DNA of 64,000 nucleotides from Oxytricha trifallax (Eukaryota; Ciliophora; Spirotrichea; Sporadotrichida; Oxytrichidae): assembly GCA_000711775.1 (NCBI GenBank), contig ARYC01000108.1:62001-126000 (forward strand), in the 5' to 3' direction. The notes under the pieces are model-generated. The model made no database searches. It was not told the DNA's origin and saw only the letters and a list, made by a program, of their open reading frames with translations. Both the position numbers and the translations under genes were made by a program. Shown here piece after piece: positions 1-13,585 of this stretch (the stretch's first letter is position 1; each line of letters starts with the position of its first letter).

Positions 1-469
1 TATTTATATTTTATTGCTTGTATTATTTATTTTACAATTACATAATTTATTATTTTTAAATAAAAAAATATATTTTTATAATTTTATACTGTTATTTAAT
101 TATATATAAATTAATGCAATATTATTTTCTATTGTTTTATAGTCGACTGCATGATAGGGAAGAGATAAAGAACTAAATTAATTCTTTTCTTAAATAATCG
201 CTATTGCATTATAAAAAATAGAAATAAATATGAAATAATTTATCTTCAATTAAAAATATTTAATAAAGATATATTGATGGTGTTAAAGAAATAAGTCATT
301 GAAATGCTATAATATATGCTATAACTTACAATAATTTTAATTTAGCGAGATTAATTATAATAAACACTTTATATAAAATTTAAGAAATCATTAATGCATT
401 TATTTTTATAAATCATTTTGATATTGTAATAAAATATAAAAAGGATTGTGATATATTTTAGGAAATTTT

Positions 470-566
470 TTTAAATTGTGGAGTCTGTCAGAAATTTCTT
501 CTCCTTCCATGAGCTGTCTATCTATTGATTGATTTAGATTACCAGGTAGATGAGTCTTATGAAAAT
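470..566 (-). other. coding-like islet (candidate MDS)
   Basis: This short stretch is clearly less AT-rich than its surroundings. On the minus strand, with TAA/TAG read as Gln, it gives an open frame with mixed charged and polar residues (it includes LMEGEEISDRL). No start or TGA stop bounds it, as expected of an internal macronuclear-destined segment, but no matching pointer repeats were found. No protein family was recognised. It could also be chance, because open frames are common in this code. Confidence 0.22.
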
Positions 567-1276
567 TATTAAGAGTTTTATATTATATCGTAATTAAAAA
601 TAAACTAAATATAAAGATCTTTTACATTGCTCATTAAATATAACAAAAATTATATTTAATTAAATATAACAAATTTATAAATCAATTATTATATATAGAA
701 TTTGCAGAGAAAATCTTCAATTAACTTGAGTAAATATTGAGCTCTGCAGTCATTATTATTTGGAATCCTATTACAGGAAAATTCAAAGAGAAATAAAATA
801 ATTTTATAAGTAAACTACTTATCTGTTTAATTATTTATTTATGAAATTACAAATACATATTGAGTAAAAAAAGAAGTTATAAAAATATGATTTAAATCCT
901 ATATAATAGTGTTTAAGTTTTTCAATAATTTTGTTATTTTATTCAAAAATTCAATATTTAAAAACGTTTTAATCTATATATTTTTGTTACTTTGGTATGA
1001 TAAAATTTTTTTAAGGGTTTAATTAAAAAATAAAATATTATATTGCTTTCTTTTACTATAAAATTATAATACTATTTTGTTTTGAAAATTTTTAAAAATA
1101 TAATTTCATTGCTAAAATTTATATAACCCCTTTGTGGTATTAATATATTAATTACAAATTACAAATCAAAAGAGAGCCAGTTTAAATTTAAAATAATAAA
1201 AATAGAGTTATTTGTTTAAAAAAAGTAACGAATCTTTTTAATTGGCGAATTTTTTTAAAATATGGAGAGTTACTGA

Positions 1277-1426
1277 AATATCTCTAATTTAACGACTGCT
1301 AGTGAAGTTATTGATGCTCCAATTGACGCCATATAGAAAAGCAAAATAGGATCTAGAAACTAAAAAATGATAATGAGAGAGATTAATGAGATAAATCAGT
1401 TAAGAACATTGTTAAAACCTCATTGA
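1277..1426 (+). other. coding-like islet ending in TGA (candidate MDS)
   Basis: There are fifty codons without TGA, ending in TGA at 1424-1426. The reading includes TASEVIDAPIDAIQKSK and MREINEINQLRTLLK, a hydrophilic helical composition unlike the flanking poly-A/T DNA. An ATG at 1262 lies in the same frame but is cut off by a TGA at 1274, so the segment would have to start inside the frame, as an MDS could. Family unknown. Confidence 0.25.
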
Positions 1427-2199
1427 TTCTCTATAATAAGGATTAAAATTAATACTAAGTTATAAAGTTCATTTTTTGAAAAGAGTCAATCCAAAATTAT
1501 TCTAAACTAAATATTGCAAAGAATCTCTAAAGAGTTCCTGTAAAAAAATTCTTGCTAATTAAAACCTCAGTAATAAGAAAAAAATATTCATTATTTTAAA
1601 ATAAATATATATATATATATAATTATTTAATTATAAAGAAATAGTTTAATCTTAAATAACTATATAATTTAAAGGTTTTAAAATAAAATGGGTTTATAAT
1701 TTTATTGTAAAAAAATAAACCTTATTATTAAAAAACTTACAATCAAAAACACTTCAAAGTTAAAATTTTAATTTACAAAGTATGTAGCTTTAATTTATTT
1801 ATTTTGAATATTTTTATATTTTCAAATGAATGTAACAATTAAAAAAAACTTTATGTTTTCTTAATGATCTTTAAATACGAGGATATCACAAAATTAAAAT
1901 ATTTAGGAAATATAAATTATTAATTTTAAACTTTATTTAACTTATTTTTTACATAAACAAGAAGTACAATTATAATAAAAATGAAAAAAATAAATTATTC
2001 GTTCACTTCTATTTTTCTATATCTATAGCCTATTTATTGTATTTGCTAATTATTATCCTTTTGCAATTTAGTTTTTTATAATATAAATGCCTTAATAATC
2101 TATTATATTATTCATAAATAAAATAATTTATTATATCGTACTTGATTCTTATTGAACGATGTCCCATTTGTATTAATAAGTTTAAGATTTTAGCTTGAT

Positions 2200-2290
2200 T
2201 ATTATTATTCTATATCTGGAAGCAGACATTCCAATACACAGAGAAACTAAACAATTTTCACCTACTCAGAATCCTAAATTTCAAATTAAG
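2200..2290 (+). other. coding-like islet, frame unclear
   Basis: Base composition is more balanced than in the neighbourhood. Two plus frames are open: one reads EADIPIHRETKQFSPTQ, the other SRHSNTQRNQTIFTYSES. Neither has a start or stop nearby. It may be a small macronuclear-destined segment. The ambiguity between frames shows how weak open-frame evidence is here. Confidence 0.18.
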
Positions 2291-3406
2291 ATAAAATATT
2301 ATTTCATTAAGCTTTATTATTATTATTATTTGAAATAATATAAGAATATTTAAGTTATAATTAAAAGTATAAAACATTTATAAAAATTATATAAATAATT
2401 AGAGGCTTGATATATAATGAAAATTACGAAATCTTCTAACTCTTTAAGCACATTTTTTATTTAAATAAATTTACTTAAAAGTACACTCAATTTATTTATA
2501 TTTTTAAATAAATTATTAATATTATTTAAAAATTTTACTATTGATAGTTTTGAAACTTCAAATGAAATGAATTCCTTTTATTTCATTAATAAATATTAAA
2601 ATATATTAGTAAAATTATATTTTAATTACAATTTATAACATAATTTTTTGAATAACTCAATTATATTTATATTCTTCAATAATATCTATAAATATATTGT
2701 ATTATAATTTTTCTATGTTTATTAATAATTAATCATTATATATTATTAAATTATTATTAAAAGGTTTATTAAATAATTCTTATTAATACTTTATTTTTAA
2801 TTCTTGACTGTTTTTAATATATTTTTATGATAAATATTAATTTTTTATGTTTTTAATTTTCTTCAATGCAGATAACTAATCAGCAAACATAAGAAAAATT
2901 TCTTTATTCAAAATATAAGAAAAATAAATCTCTGAATGTTATATTTTTATAATATTATCAAAAATCTAATAATATATAAATAATTTTTTAATTTAATTAC
3001 ATTTTAATATTTATGAAATTTAAATAAATTATAGTATTAATTGATATTATTTATTTGGTAAAATAATATAATATAATAAAGAATTTATATTATGATACGC
3101 TGCTTAATATCTTTTATAATTATATTTTTAAAACAGTATTTGTATTAAAATCTATAATTTATATATTTCATTAAACATATATTATAATTCCTTATTAATT
3201 GAATAAGTAAGTAAAACAAATATTTATAGTCAATAAATTATATTATAATTAAAACCTTTAGTATCTTAAGAAGAACAAAAAATAAAGTATATAAATAATA
3301 TTTTTTTATCAATAATTATAGAAATAAAATTCTTTTATTCATCTTTAATTAATCCAATATCAATAAATATGATATCTTAGAGTAATTAAATAATATTAAT
3401 AAAAGA

Positions 3407-4316
3407 GTGTTGACGTAAGGACGTACCAAGATCGATTTTTAGCATGACCAAGAAGTCCCAGGTAACGTCATGACCTCCCAATTTATATATATATATTATT
3501 ATAACTAATATTAAATTATAAATTTGCGATCTTGTATATTATTTTAGAATCTTTTCAGTTTCTAGGGTGACAATCCCAAGTTGGCAAAGGTAACAAATGA
3601 TGGATATGAAGTTCGCTTCAATGCTAAATGAAAATAGAAGGGGTTAAGGTTGTGGAAGCCTCTGCGTAGGTTAAGAGCCAATGGTTGGTAATTCTATGTT
3701 TTTACATAGATTTGAATGAGATGGATGGAACATTATTGAAATTTCAAATATATTACGAATTATACGGAGCACTAAAAGTATATTAAAACCTATTGGGTCG
3801 TTTTGAAGAGCTGTATCAAGTAAAAATACAATACAAATGCTTTAAATCTTACATAATAAAAAATTACATCTAAAAGGTATTTATTGACGAGAAGAAATCA
3901 TTTAAAAATCATAAATATATATCAAGATATGAATTTTTAAAAAATTGAGAAACTTTTTAATGAATTAATAATGCTTGATAATTAACGATTAAATATTTTT
4001 TTCACATATTCATACATATCATCTAAAAAAATCATTTTCGTAGACTATACATTTAAAACTCCAACAGTGGAAGCCATCCTCTTAAATATACTATTATTTA
4101 TTTAGCATTGGTGCGAATAAGGAGTTCCACTACTTGTTACTACGGTAGACTAGATAGGGCTTGTCTATCTAGAAAATTGACTGAAAAATTTATCAAAGAA
4201 TCTATTATACTGCTTAGAACATTGTGTATGTAATAATTTTATTTACAATATTTATGGGTTGTCATGACGTCCCCTGGTAAGTCCTGATATTTGCTGGGAC
4301 GTCCTGATGTCAACAC
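3407..4316. mobile_element. 0.91-kb inverted-repeat DNA element
   Basis: The element starts with GTGTTGACGTAAGGACGT and ends with the complement of GTGTTGACATCAGGACGTCC. The imperfect inverted repeats run for about 60-75 bp (3407-3482 and 4255-4316) and share further blocks such as the reverse complement of GACGTCATGAC. The interior is less AT-rich than the flanks and contains coding-like pieces (next entry), so it may be a decayed autonomous DNA transposon rather than a pure MITE. No clear target-site duplication is visible and no transposase motif could be identified, so the superfamily is unassigned. Confidence 0.6.
3549..3807 (+). pseudogene. coding remnant inside the 0.91-kb element
   Basis: With TAA/TAG as Gln, one plus frame runs to TGA at 3717-3719 and reads MMDMKFASMLNENRR and GQEPMVGNSMFLHRFE. 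The same frame continues beyond that TGA to another at about 3805-3807. A further open piece near 4108-4250 reads RIRSSTTCYYGRLDRACLSR. These may be fragments of the gene that once mobilised the element, or a captured gene. No DDE or other catalytic motif is discernible. Confidence 0.3.
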
Positions 4317-6484
4317 CCGAATGAGTACTTCAAACCAACTTTTAATTTTAATGTGTTAAATGATTATTACTCATTTGGGCCTATTTATTTCAAATATTAT
4401 ACACTACTATTTTAAGATATTTTAGAAGTTAGAAGATGATTGAGTATAATTAAAATAATTACTAATAATAATAATAATCTAATTAGTCATTTCTAATCTA
4501 TAATTTCTATTCATATACATTTACTTAAAAATATTTACACTTTAAAACCTTATTAGTTTAAAATAAAATTTATTAATAATCTCTTATAGATAAGTTGTTT
4601 CCTATTGAAAAAAAACAAAATAAGTAAAATATATTAATAAATTTTATTCTGCAGTATTTAGTATGCATTAAACGTATTTATTTGAAATAATTACAATATT
4701 TACAGAGTGGACTATGTATTAATTTTTTAATTAAAATATATGTAAAGTTTATTATGATCTCATTTTTTGTAAATATTAAAATTTATATGATTGCTTCTTT
4801 TCCTCATCTTGATTAGATTGCTGTTGCTTAATTATTTGATTAATTAACAAACATTGAGGGACTGCGTTAAAATTAAAATTTTAAATATTTGTTAAAGAAG
4901 AGATGTTTGAGTTTATATTTGAGTTATTAGCTTTTTTGCTGCTGCTGATGTTATTTACAATGTTATGGGTTGTCATTGTCGTTGCTTGAGTTTATCATTT
5001 TCAACTATTTTTATATTATTATATATGGAATAGGATCCTAATTATCATTAAAATAATTTAGATTTTTTTAAAAAAAAATAATTAATTTTAAATAATTAAA
5101 ATATAATTAATTTATTAAATCAATAAAAAGATTTATAATAATATTAAATTAATTATTATTACTTATTTATATTTATTAATATACTTCTATGAGATTAATA
5201 TTTTATATTAATTATACTAGAGTCTGGACTAAAATTATACCAACATGGATTAATATTTAATTTCCTATTTATCGCTGTAACCAATCCTTAATTCTAATGC
5301 AATACAATAGATCTATGTATTTATAATTCATCAATTTTTTATTGAGAATTTCATAATTATTATTACTTCCTTGATTAATGATAGATTTTCTTTATATTAA
5401 AAAATCTATTTAAAGTAAAATTAATAGATTCAAATAAAATATATAACTTCTATTTTATTTTTAAAATTAAACAATATAATTGCGTGTAGGAGCCATTTAT
5501 TGATGGTATTATACAAATATTAATACTTATCAATGTAAATGAAATTAAAATAATGCCATTATAACTTTAAAATAATGCTTTAAATTTCACTCAGATATGA
5601 TCTATATTAGACTAGCCCATGAGACGACAAACATTTCAACAAAAAGCATAGAAAATTTATTATTTTTTAGTTTTTATTGAGCTTTGCCAATAGATTTTAT
5701 AATTCTGTGATGAAATATGAAAGTAATAATAATTTTAATTTTTAAATTATTTAATAATATTATTATTAAGTTTGAGTAAAAATGATTTAAAATGGAATTT
5801 TTTTATGAAATGAGGATATCTTGCTAAGCAGTTTTTTCTAATAAAAAAATTTGATTTATAGTAAAAATGATTGAGAATATATGAATATTTTTATAAATAT
5901 AGAATGTTGATTAAAAAAGCTTCAAATTAATTGAAATATAAATATAAGATAATATAAAATGAAAGCAAAATGTAAATATTTTAGAACTTATTGTAGAAAT
6001 ATAGCAAATATTATGAGTTAATGATTGAGGATAAGCTAAAAATTTAGAATTTATATAAGGAATTTGTCTAAATATATGCTCTCAATCTGCAAAACTATCT
6101 TACCTATAATCCCTTAATTATAATAAATTATAATTAAATATATTATTTTTAATAATTTATTATGAATATTTATTATGCATATATATAATATTTAATATTT
6201 ATAAATAGCATTAAATATTCTAACGAGAAAATATGTTAATTTTTTAATAAAATTATTTTATTTTTTAATAAAGTATTTCCAAAACAATTAATCTCAATTC
6301 AAATAAAAATAATAATTTAAAAAATTTATTTAATTGGAAATAATTAGATTAATATTTTTATAATTTGAATTTAATTAAATAAAATAAAAATTATAATTTA
6401 TTATAATTAATTAAGTTGCTTAATTTATTTAAAATCCCTGTTATCTAAATTCGAACAAATGAAAAACTGATTATCTTGAGTTAT

Positions 6485-6595
6485 TCATTAGGTGGCTTTG
6501 ATCTGGAGAAATTTTCGAAATTTCACCGTTCTAGAGGATTTTTGAGATACCATTTGTCTCAGTGTCTGTTGTGATACCATTAACTACCCAAAAAC
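6485..6595 (-). other. coding-like islet ending in TGA
   Basis: This GC-raised stretch reads on the minus strand as MVSQQTLRQMVSQK followed by a basic segment (KFRKFLQIKATQ) and a TGA whose complement is at 6485-6487. The plus strand is also open here (GGFDLEKFSKFHRSRGFL), so the strand is not certain. It could be the 3' terminal MDS of a gene. No family recognised. Confidence 0.2.
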
Positions 6596-9500
6596 TGTTT
6601 TGTAAATGGTTATGTTTTCATTGATAATAGAGTTCAATTTAAGGGTAGAGATATAATTCAATAATTAACTGATAATTTTATTAAAAAATAAACATTCAAG
6701 AAAAATATTTTAATAAAGGTATTTTATATATTTTTAAAAATAAAATCAATTGATTAAGATTTTGGCTATTTTTATTTTGTCCTAAAAGAAGTTAAGATAA
6801 TAAAATTTGTTTATTTTTAGAATTAAAAAATATAAATAGTGTATTGGTTATATTTAGAGAAGTAAATCTTTTTTTATTATGCCCAAAAGTAATATTTTTC
6901 TTAACAATCAATGAATAATAAATTACAATTTATTTAAATTTTAGAACTATTTTGTTTAATTTTTATATTTATTCATTAAATAAATTATAAACTTAAATTT
7001 GTAATCTTATTTATCTCTCTTAAAACTTTGGGTTTAATAACTTGTTAAATTATTAATAATTATATAAATAAAATAGCTTGACATGACGACATTATATTTA
7101 ATCAAGAATTTAATAAACCTTCGAAGTTTTTACTTTATTCTTATTATTATTATTTTTAAATAATAAATTAAAATTAAAATTGATAATTTAATAAAATTAA
7201 TTATATTATTTCTTAAATCATATATTTTTCTTAATTTAGTAAAAATTATTTAAATAGGAAATTTGTCTTTTCTTAATATTCTAAATTTAAGTTATTTAAA
7301 AAAACATGATTTTGTTGTTTTATAAATTAACAGATAAGCAAAATAAATAAATAAAAAACATCCTAATGAACCATCTATTAGTAGGAAAAATATCTATAGC
7401 TTTATTCTATTTATCATTAAAAATTAATATATTTAAATTATCTTTAATTTAAAAATTATTATTTTTTATTTAACTATATATATTTATCTCTTAATATAAT
7501 AAAAATAAAGTATTTATGTTAAGTTAATATTATTTGTTAAATTAAAAAAATAAATAAATAAAAATAAATCATACATTTTATAAATTTGATAATCAAAAAT
7601 GTACTTCTAAATGTTGCTTGTGATAATTTTCTTCTTTTTTATATATAAATATCTTTAATTCTTATTTTCTTGTGTTCATATCTGCAGTTTAGACATTTTA
7701 CATACAATTAAATAATTAAATTAAGAAATATTTGTTAAATAAGTAAGTTAATTTATTGTTTTATTACAAAATAATATTCAAAATAGTAGCTTTCGCAACT
7801 CATGAATTTAAAATTTAAAATTAAAGGTAGTTTAAATCTCTTACTAATGCGAAGCCAACTTGATCAATTAAAAATATATTGATATAAATTAAAAAGATGT
7901 TATTTATATATATATATATATATATATCAAGAATTATAATAATTTTAGAATAAAATTACAATAATTATTAATTAGTTTAAAAAGTGATAGAAATTTCTAA
8001 GTTTAATATTAAAGTTTTAGTTTATTATACCAATTATAATACTAAATAAATAAGTTTAAATCGAATGTTATTAGTTTTACAAATATTATAAAGATTCATT
8101 GAGATAACTATAAACTTAATTAAATACAATAAAGATTTTTGAATTTTTGTATATACTTAGTCAACCAAATTATTCTTTTCTCATTATAGATTATATTATC
8201 AACAATTTAGTAATTACATTGATTATTTGAAAATTGTTAAGTTCCACTTCTTAAATTAAAATCATAATAAATTATACAGAATCTTTTTCTTCTAAAATTA
8301 TTTAAAGTGAATTTATAAAGCTTGAAGTTATTTTATGAAATGTTTATACATAAATTTTAAAAAATACCCTCATTTTTACATTTTAAATTAAATACTAAGA
8401 ATTGTAAATGACATTAAAGTAAAATTTTTAATTTTGACTAGCGAATTACAAACTTAAGTATTTAAAATTATTCAAATTTTTAAAACTTCTATCATAAAAA
8501 TTGACTATCTTTATTGTAATACTAAGAATAATATTATTTGCTATATCAATAATAAGTTCTAATACAATCAAAATATTTTATTTAAATTTATGTTAAAAAC
8601 TAATAAAAGACGTTTTAAAATAAAAACTTTTGATTTTTTGGAATTAAGTAAAAACCTTAAAGATAAAAGGTTTGTAGAATAAGGATTTTAAATAAAATCA
8701 AACAGAGTCAATTCAATCACTTGTTCAATTCAAATATTTTTTTATAAGTCAAAAGGATTTATAATTATGTTAAAAAATAGTTTTATCAAATTATTTTTGA
8801 AATTTAATTTTTTTGGAGAAGCTTCAGTTTTTCTCAAATAATAATATTAAAAACATATTTAAATAATATTATAATATTATAAAATAATATAAATATAAAA
8901 CAAATATATTATGCAATTAAATATTAATCGATTAATTAAAAATAAAAAAAAATATTAATTTTTTAATATTTAAAGTTAAATATGTTTATATTAAATAATA
9001 AAATGATTTATTATAAAATTTAAAGGATTTTGATATAAAAAACTTATTCTAATATGTTATATTTTTTCTGAATTTTTTATTTATTTATAATTATTCTTAT
9101 TTATGTTTCTACAGACTCATTAATTGATCTAAAATTATTCTCTAGTCTGATTTATTATGGACTCAAATCTGATATGCGGATATTTAAACATATTCAATTA
9201 CTCAAAAATCTTATGGTGATGAATTCTTTTTCGCAATAATGGCATTACGAATTATAATCGTTATCAAAACTTGATTGATGTTATAATTTTAATGTTATTA
9301 AGTATAAATAAATTTAAAAAAATTAGATTAGTTTTTAATAATATCAATTACAAAAATTAACAAAAACATATTATAGGCTTTGAATTTTAATATTCTTGGG
9401 TAAATAGTAACTAATTTTTAGGAAATCAGCTTATAATATATTAGATTGTTTATATATTGTAATTTTACCATAATTTAAATCAATGTCTGCAGATTCACCA

Positions 9501-9618
9501 CTGCAAATAGAATTTTACAAGTTTATTACGATTTGTTAATTGTAATTTAAAAAAGATCTTAATAATCAATATTTATTAAATATAATTTTAGTAGTATTTA
9601 TAATTTTAGTTTTATAAA

Positions 9619-9620
<2 letters not shown>

Positions 9621-9655
<35 letters not shown>
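9621..9655. repeat. (TAA)n microsatellite
   Basis: About 35 bases of uninterrupted TAA/AAT trinucleotide repeat in AT-rich DNA. Confidence 0.9.
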
Positions 9656-11744
9656 TTAAAAACATCTATAAATTAATAAGAATTATTATATTTTATTAAA
9701 TTAAAATAAATTAATTAATATATTATTAAAATATATACGTAAAGTATATTTTAATTAAATAAAGTTAGATAAATTATTAATATAATGAGATAAAAAAACT
9801 CCAGGATAAAAATAAGCATATATAAGATGTTATAATAAATAAAGATAAATATATTCTTAAAAAATATGATAATGTAAAATCTAGAGGAATCTTAAAACAA
9901 ATTAAAATGAGATAAAAAGATGCTTTCACAATTGTAAAAATTTAGAATAATATTGATTTATAACTAAAATTATTTTCGATAATTCTTTTTAATTAGATTT
10001 TTTAAAAAAAAACTTATAGCTTTTATTGAAACTTTGCTTTTTTTGGACATAGATATTTAATTCCTTCGTGTACTTATTATAATTGATTTCTGTACGTGTT
10101 AAATATTTTAAGAATAGTTTTTTGTAGTATTATCATAAATTTCTTATTTTCTGATTGAATACATATTTTATTATCAATTTCTCATTCTTAACTTATTATT
10201 ACTGAATGAAATGCTTTAAATTTTTACTTAATTTAATTAGACTAGATTATAAGAAATAATTATAGTAAATTTATTATTATTGATGAAAAATATTAAATAA
10301 AGATTCCAATTATTAATATTATTGCTGTTTTTTGACTAAACAATAAAGTTATTATATTCAAAGTATAAATTCAACTCTATTTTTAATTATACAAATGAAA
10401 TAAATAATAATAAGCTGATTTTAACCACTTATATTCAAAAGTTAAATTTGTTAAATTAATTTGGTTAATAATTATATGAAATACATTTATCATTAGACTA
10501 AAACAATAAATTGGCTTAAAATTTCGTGATATCTATAGATTGATAAAGATGGTTAAAATATAAATTTTAAGCATATTATATAATAAATTAAAAGAAACAT
10601 TCAAATTTATCATTTGTTAGTTAATAAAGCAATTTATAATAAATGAGAATTATATAAACTAGCAAAAATAATATCTCAAAAGAATAATAAATAATGCAAG
10701 TTTTAAATGAAAATTTATATAAAATTAAAACAGGTTATTTTATACAAAAATAAACAAAAATTTCAAAAAATGGTTGATAATAGTGAATTTTTTTATGAAG
10801 TACGATTGTCTTAAGATTAGTCAAAAAATATTTAATAAGAGAAAAATTAATTTATAATTTTTAGATTTATGATATCAATACTAAAACTAGATCATATTTA
10901 ATCAATTATCCTTTTTAATATTATTAAAAGTCAATCAAGAATTTCAATTGTAATTCTTTAATAGAAGCGAATCCAATTTATACTGAAACAGATATCTCAT
11001 TCGAAATGTTATACTTCTCTTTTAAAATATTTAATTTATAATATTACTATATAGAATTCCAAAATTATAAAATTAAGAAATATATCAATAAAAAAATATA
11101 TGAAATTTATTTTAAATTTTAGCTGAAAATTTTTTTAAAAAAAATTCTAATATAAGTTGAATTAATATAAATTATTATAAATAAATGAATTTTTTAATTT
11201 TTATTGTAATTTAATTGATATATTTCTGATATCTCCAATAATTATTTATATAATATTAAATATTTATTATTACATATAATTAACATTTTAGATTGAGAAA
11301 AAAAAATATTCTGTATATCTAAATGAAATACTAAGAATTGATATTTTTCTATCTCAACAATTTTTAGATTTTTACATAATTAAGATATTAAATAGGAAAA
11401 TTATGAAATTCATTAGTCAATTATTTATATTTTAATTATCATTTTTAATTATTTCTATTTATTCTTTAATTCCAATTATCATATATTTCTTTTTCAAATT
11501 TTATAAAATTTTCTTATATTGTTAATATTTTGAAATATTATACTATGATATTTTCGATTCTCTTAAGTAAGTTTATATAAATATTTTATTTGAAAATAGG
11601 AAGTGAAATAAAAAATAAAGTAATAAATAATATAAGTTAAAGTTCTACAATTATAATAAATTTCTAAATTATTAAATTAATCTTTATTTAATAGTAAATA
11701 TACTATATATTAATAGAAATAATTAAATTAACTCTAAGTGATAT

Positions 11745-12085
11745 TATTACTAAATTACAATTGATTTGGAAAATTTTAAAAATAAATATTTAAATTTATT
11801 TAACAGTAGGCGTAGCTGCCATGTATTAGCGCAGCTTTTAATACTAATCAGGTTTTAAAAATATCAAATTAGAGTGTGATTATTTAACTGCCACATTAAT
11901 TTTAAAATGTACAGTATAGGGCAGGAGAATGTACAATTTGTAAACTGTAAAATTTAATTGAATTATTATTAATTATTTTAATATTTAAAATCATTAAAAT
12001 GTACAGTGTACAGTTTGTATATTTATGTGGAGGTAGACTGTACAAATAGGTAAGTGATTTAATTATCATTATTTATTAAATATCT
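11745..12085 (+). repeat. left terminal inverted repeat of the Rep element
   Basis: It pairs with 13586-13927 over about 340 bases, with roughly one mismatch per 15-25 bases. Homology starts near TATTACTAAATTAC and stops just before the 3' end of the gene. The repeat holds short internal direct motifs (three copies of the word TGTACA or GTACAG), a feature sometimes seen at binding sites of replication proteins; that role is inferred. Confidence 0.75.
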
Positions 12086-12153
12086 GTGATAAGTATATAG
12101 TTTAATGTACTTCATATGAATGGCATCTGTCTCACCCCTACTTCTCTTCTCAA

Positions 12154-13560
12154 TCATTTCTTCTCTTTGAGTTCTGCTTCATCAAATGCTGCTGTATCAT
12201 CAGTGTGCACCGACTCAGGATCTATCTCCCCATCCATTACCAATCTGTCGTAGATGTATTTAGCAAAGCTCTCCTCCTTGAAAGGGAATTCATCTGCGGT
12301 GTTCACTATGCTATTCGTGAACTTTGAGCACAGTATTCTAGTTTTAAATGGCTTCTATTCAAAGGGATGTATTCTACTATAGGGATCTTGGTTGGAGATC
12401 ACCTGGACCTGTGCTCCTATATAACGGGTTTCTGCATTGCAATGCTTGAGAGTATACAGAAAGCTATCTCCTTTTAAGAAAACCTTGATGTTCTAGATCA
12501 TGTCTTGGTGGAATAGCGCATTCAGGTTGACCTCGTCCATTATAACTAGGTGTGGGTCTATCTGCTTGAAACTAGTCTAGGCGCGGTACTGCGAGTTCAC
12601 GATCTCCAATTCTTCGCATCTAAAGATGTTTTGCGTGTATTTTTTGATTGTGCTCTTCCCTGTGTTTGATTCGCCATAGAACCAGATAACGTTGATTTGT
12701 CTTGACATTTCTTGAAGAGTACCCGGTACAGCTTATCCACTGCATCAAAGTACTTGCAATCGTGAAAATCTTAATCTGGGAGCTTTTTGAAATTGGGATC
12801 GCTTGCTTGTGATTGTTGAAGATAATTCGTCAGTTGTTGCAACTTGGTGGGTTTTATTTTTATTTGATTTCTCTAGATTTCTTTCAAATTCAAGAGTAGT
12901 GTTAAGTAGGCTCTTTTATTTAATTATTTGATCACTGACGTCTGGCAAGTGCTAATAATTCTAATAGAGGTCTCCAACGCTGGTGGCTTGGCCAGACCTA
13001 TGCATATCAACCATCTCACTTGATAGGCTGCTCCCTGATGATTCCCTGTTTGACAACTTGCTCAAGCCACTCTTATTGCAGCTGATATTACAAATTCAAT
13101 AAAATCGTGAAAGTGTTTAGTATCTCCAGAATTAGCTCAAGCTCCCCAAAATCTTATAGCAATTATCGCAGTAGTACTTTTCCAATAAAGGAAGCTCCTA
13201 TTTGTAGAGAGTTGATCGCTCTTCCTCCTTTGCATTTGTCTCTGATAAAGAAGTTCTTTGATAAGCCTTCCTTGTCTTTTTTGAGATGTATTGAGAGCAA
13301 GTTCAGCAGTTTAGATTTATGGTGAAGAATCATGACATGGCTTAGTTTACTAGTTGATTCGCTGGTGCAGTTGTGGATTGAATGGAACTTATACTTGATG
13401 TCAATGCTGTCGATTTAGAAGATGAAATAGTGCCTCTCGTTAATTCTTGGGAGTTAGTGTTCAATTAGGTTTTTCATTGATTTTTTATCTGAATCTAACG
13501 ATCAAGTGCCATTAGTATCGGCGACACTTTCAAGGATTTAAATATTACATTGTTGCTCAT
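12154..13560 (-). pseudogene. Rep-like protein with SF3 helicase domain (frameshifted)
   Basis: The gene reads from ATG (complement of 13558-13560) to TGA (complement of 12154-12156), about 469 codons, with TAA/TAG as Gln. The C-terminal third shows the superfamily-3 helicase motifs in order: Walker A in WFYGESNTGKST (near residue 290, about 12650-12690), Walker B in HLVIMDEVN (about 12525-12550) and a motif-C-like VISNQ (about 12385-12400). The N-terminal half is degenerate. It includes a segment HVMILHHKSK followed by HLKKDKEG that could correspond to the HUH and Lys motifs of a Rep endonuclease, but the catalytic Tyr cannot be assigned. The frame changes near 13470, again near 13020, and around 12690-12700 just before Walker A, so this copy is broken. 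It fills the element between the two inverted repeats. The helicase call is good; calling the whole protein a CRESS-type Rep is inference. Confidence 0.7.
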
Positions 13561-13585
13561 GCTCTCAACCATATTTATAAGCGCT

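Larger units (their letters stand above)
4317..11744. other. AT-rich germline DNA, no firm gene
   Basis: About 7.4 kb of very AT-rich sequence contains simple repeats, notably (TA)n near 7902-7927 and (TAA)n at 9621-9655. Weak coding-like islets include a plus-strand stretch at about 5189-5370 (reads TRVWTKIIPTWINIQF), the minus-strand stretch listed separately at 6485-6595, and a plus-strand stretch around 10940-11030 (reads IEANPIYTETDISFEM). No RNA gene or convincing mobile-element end was found. Confidence 0.5.
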
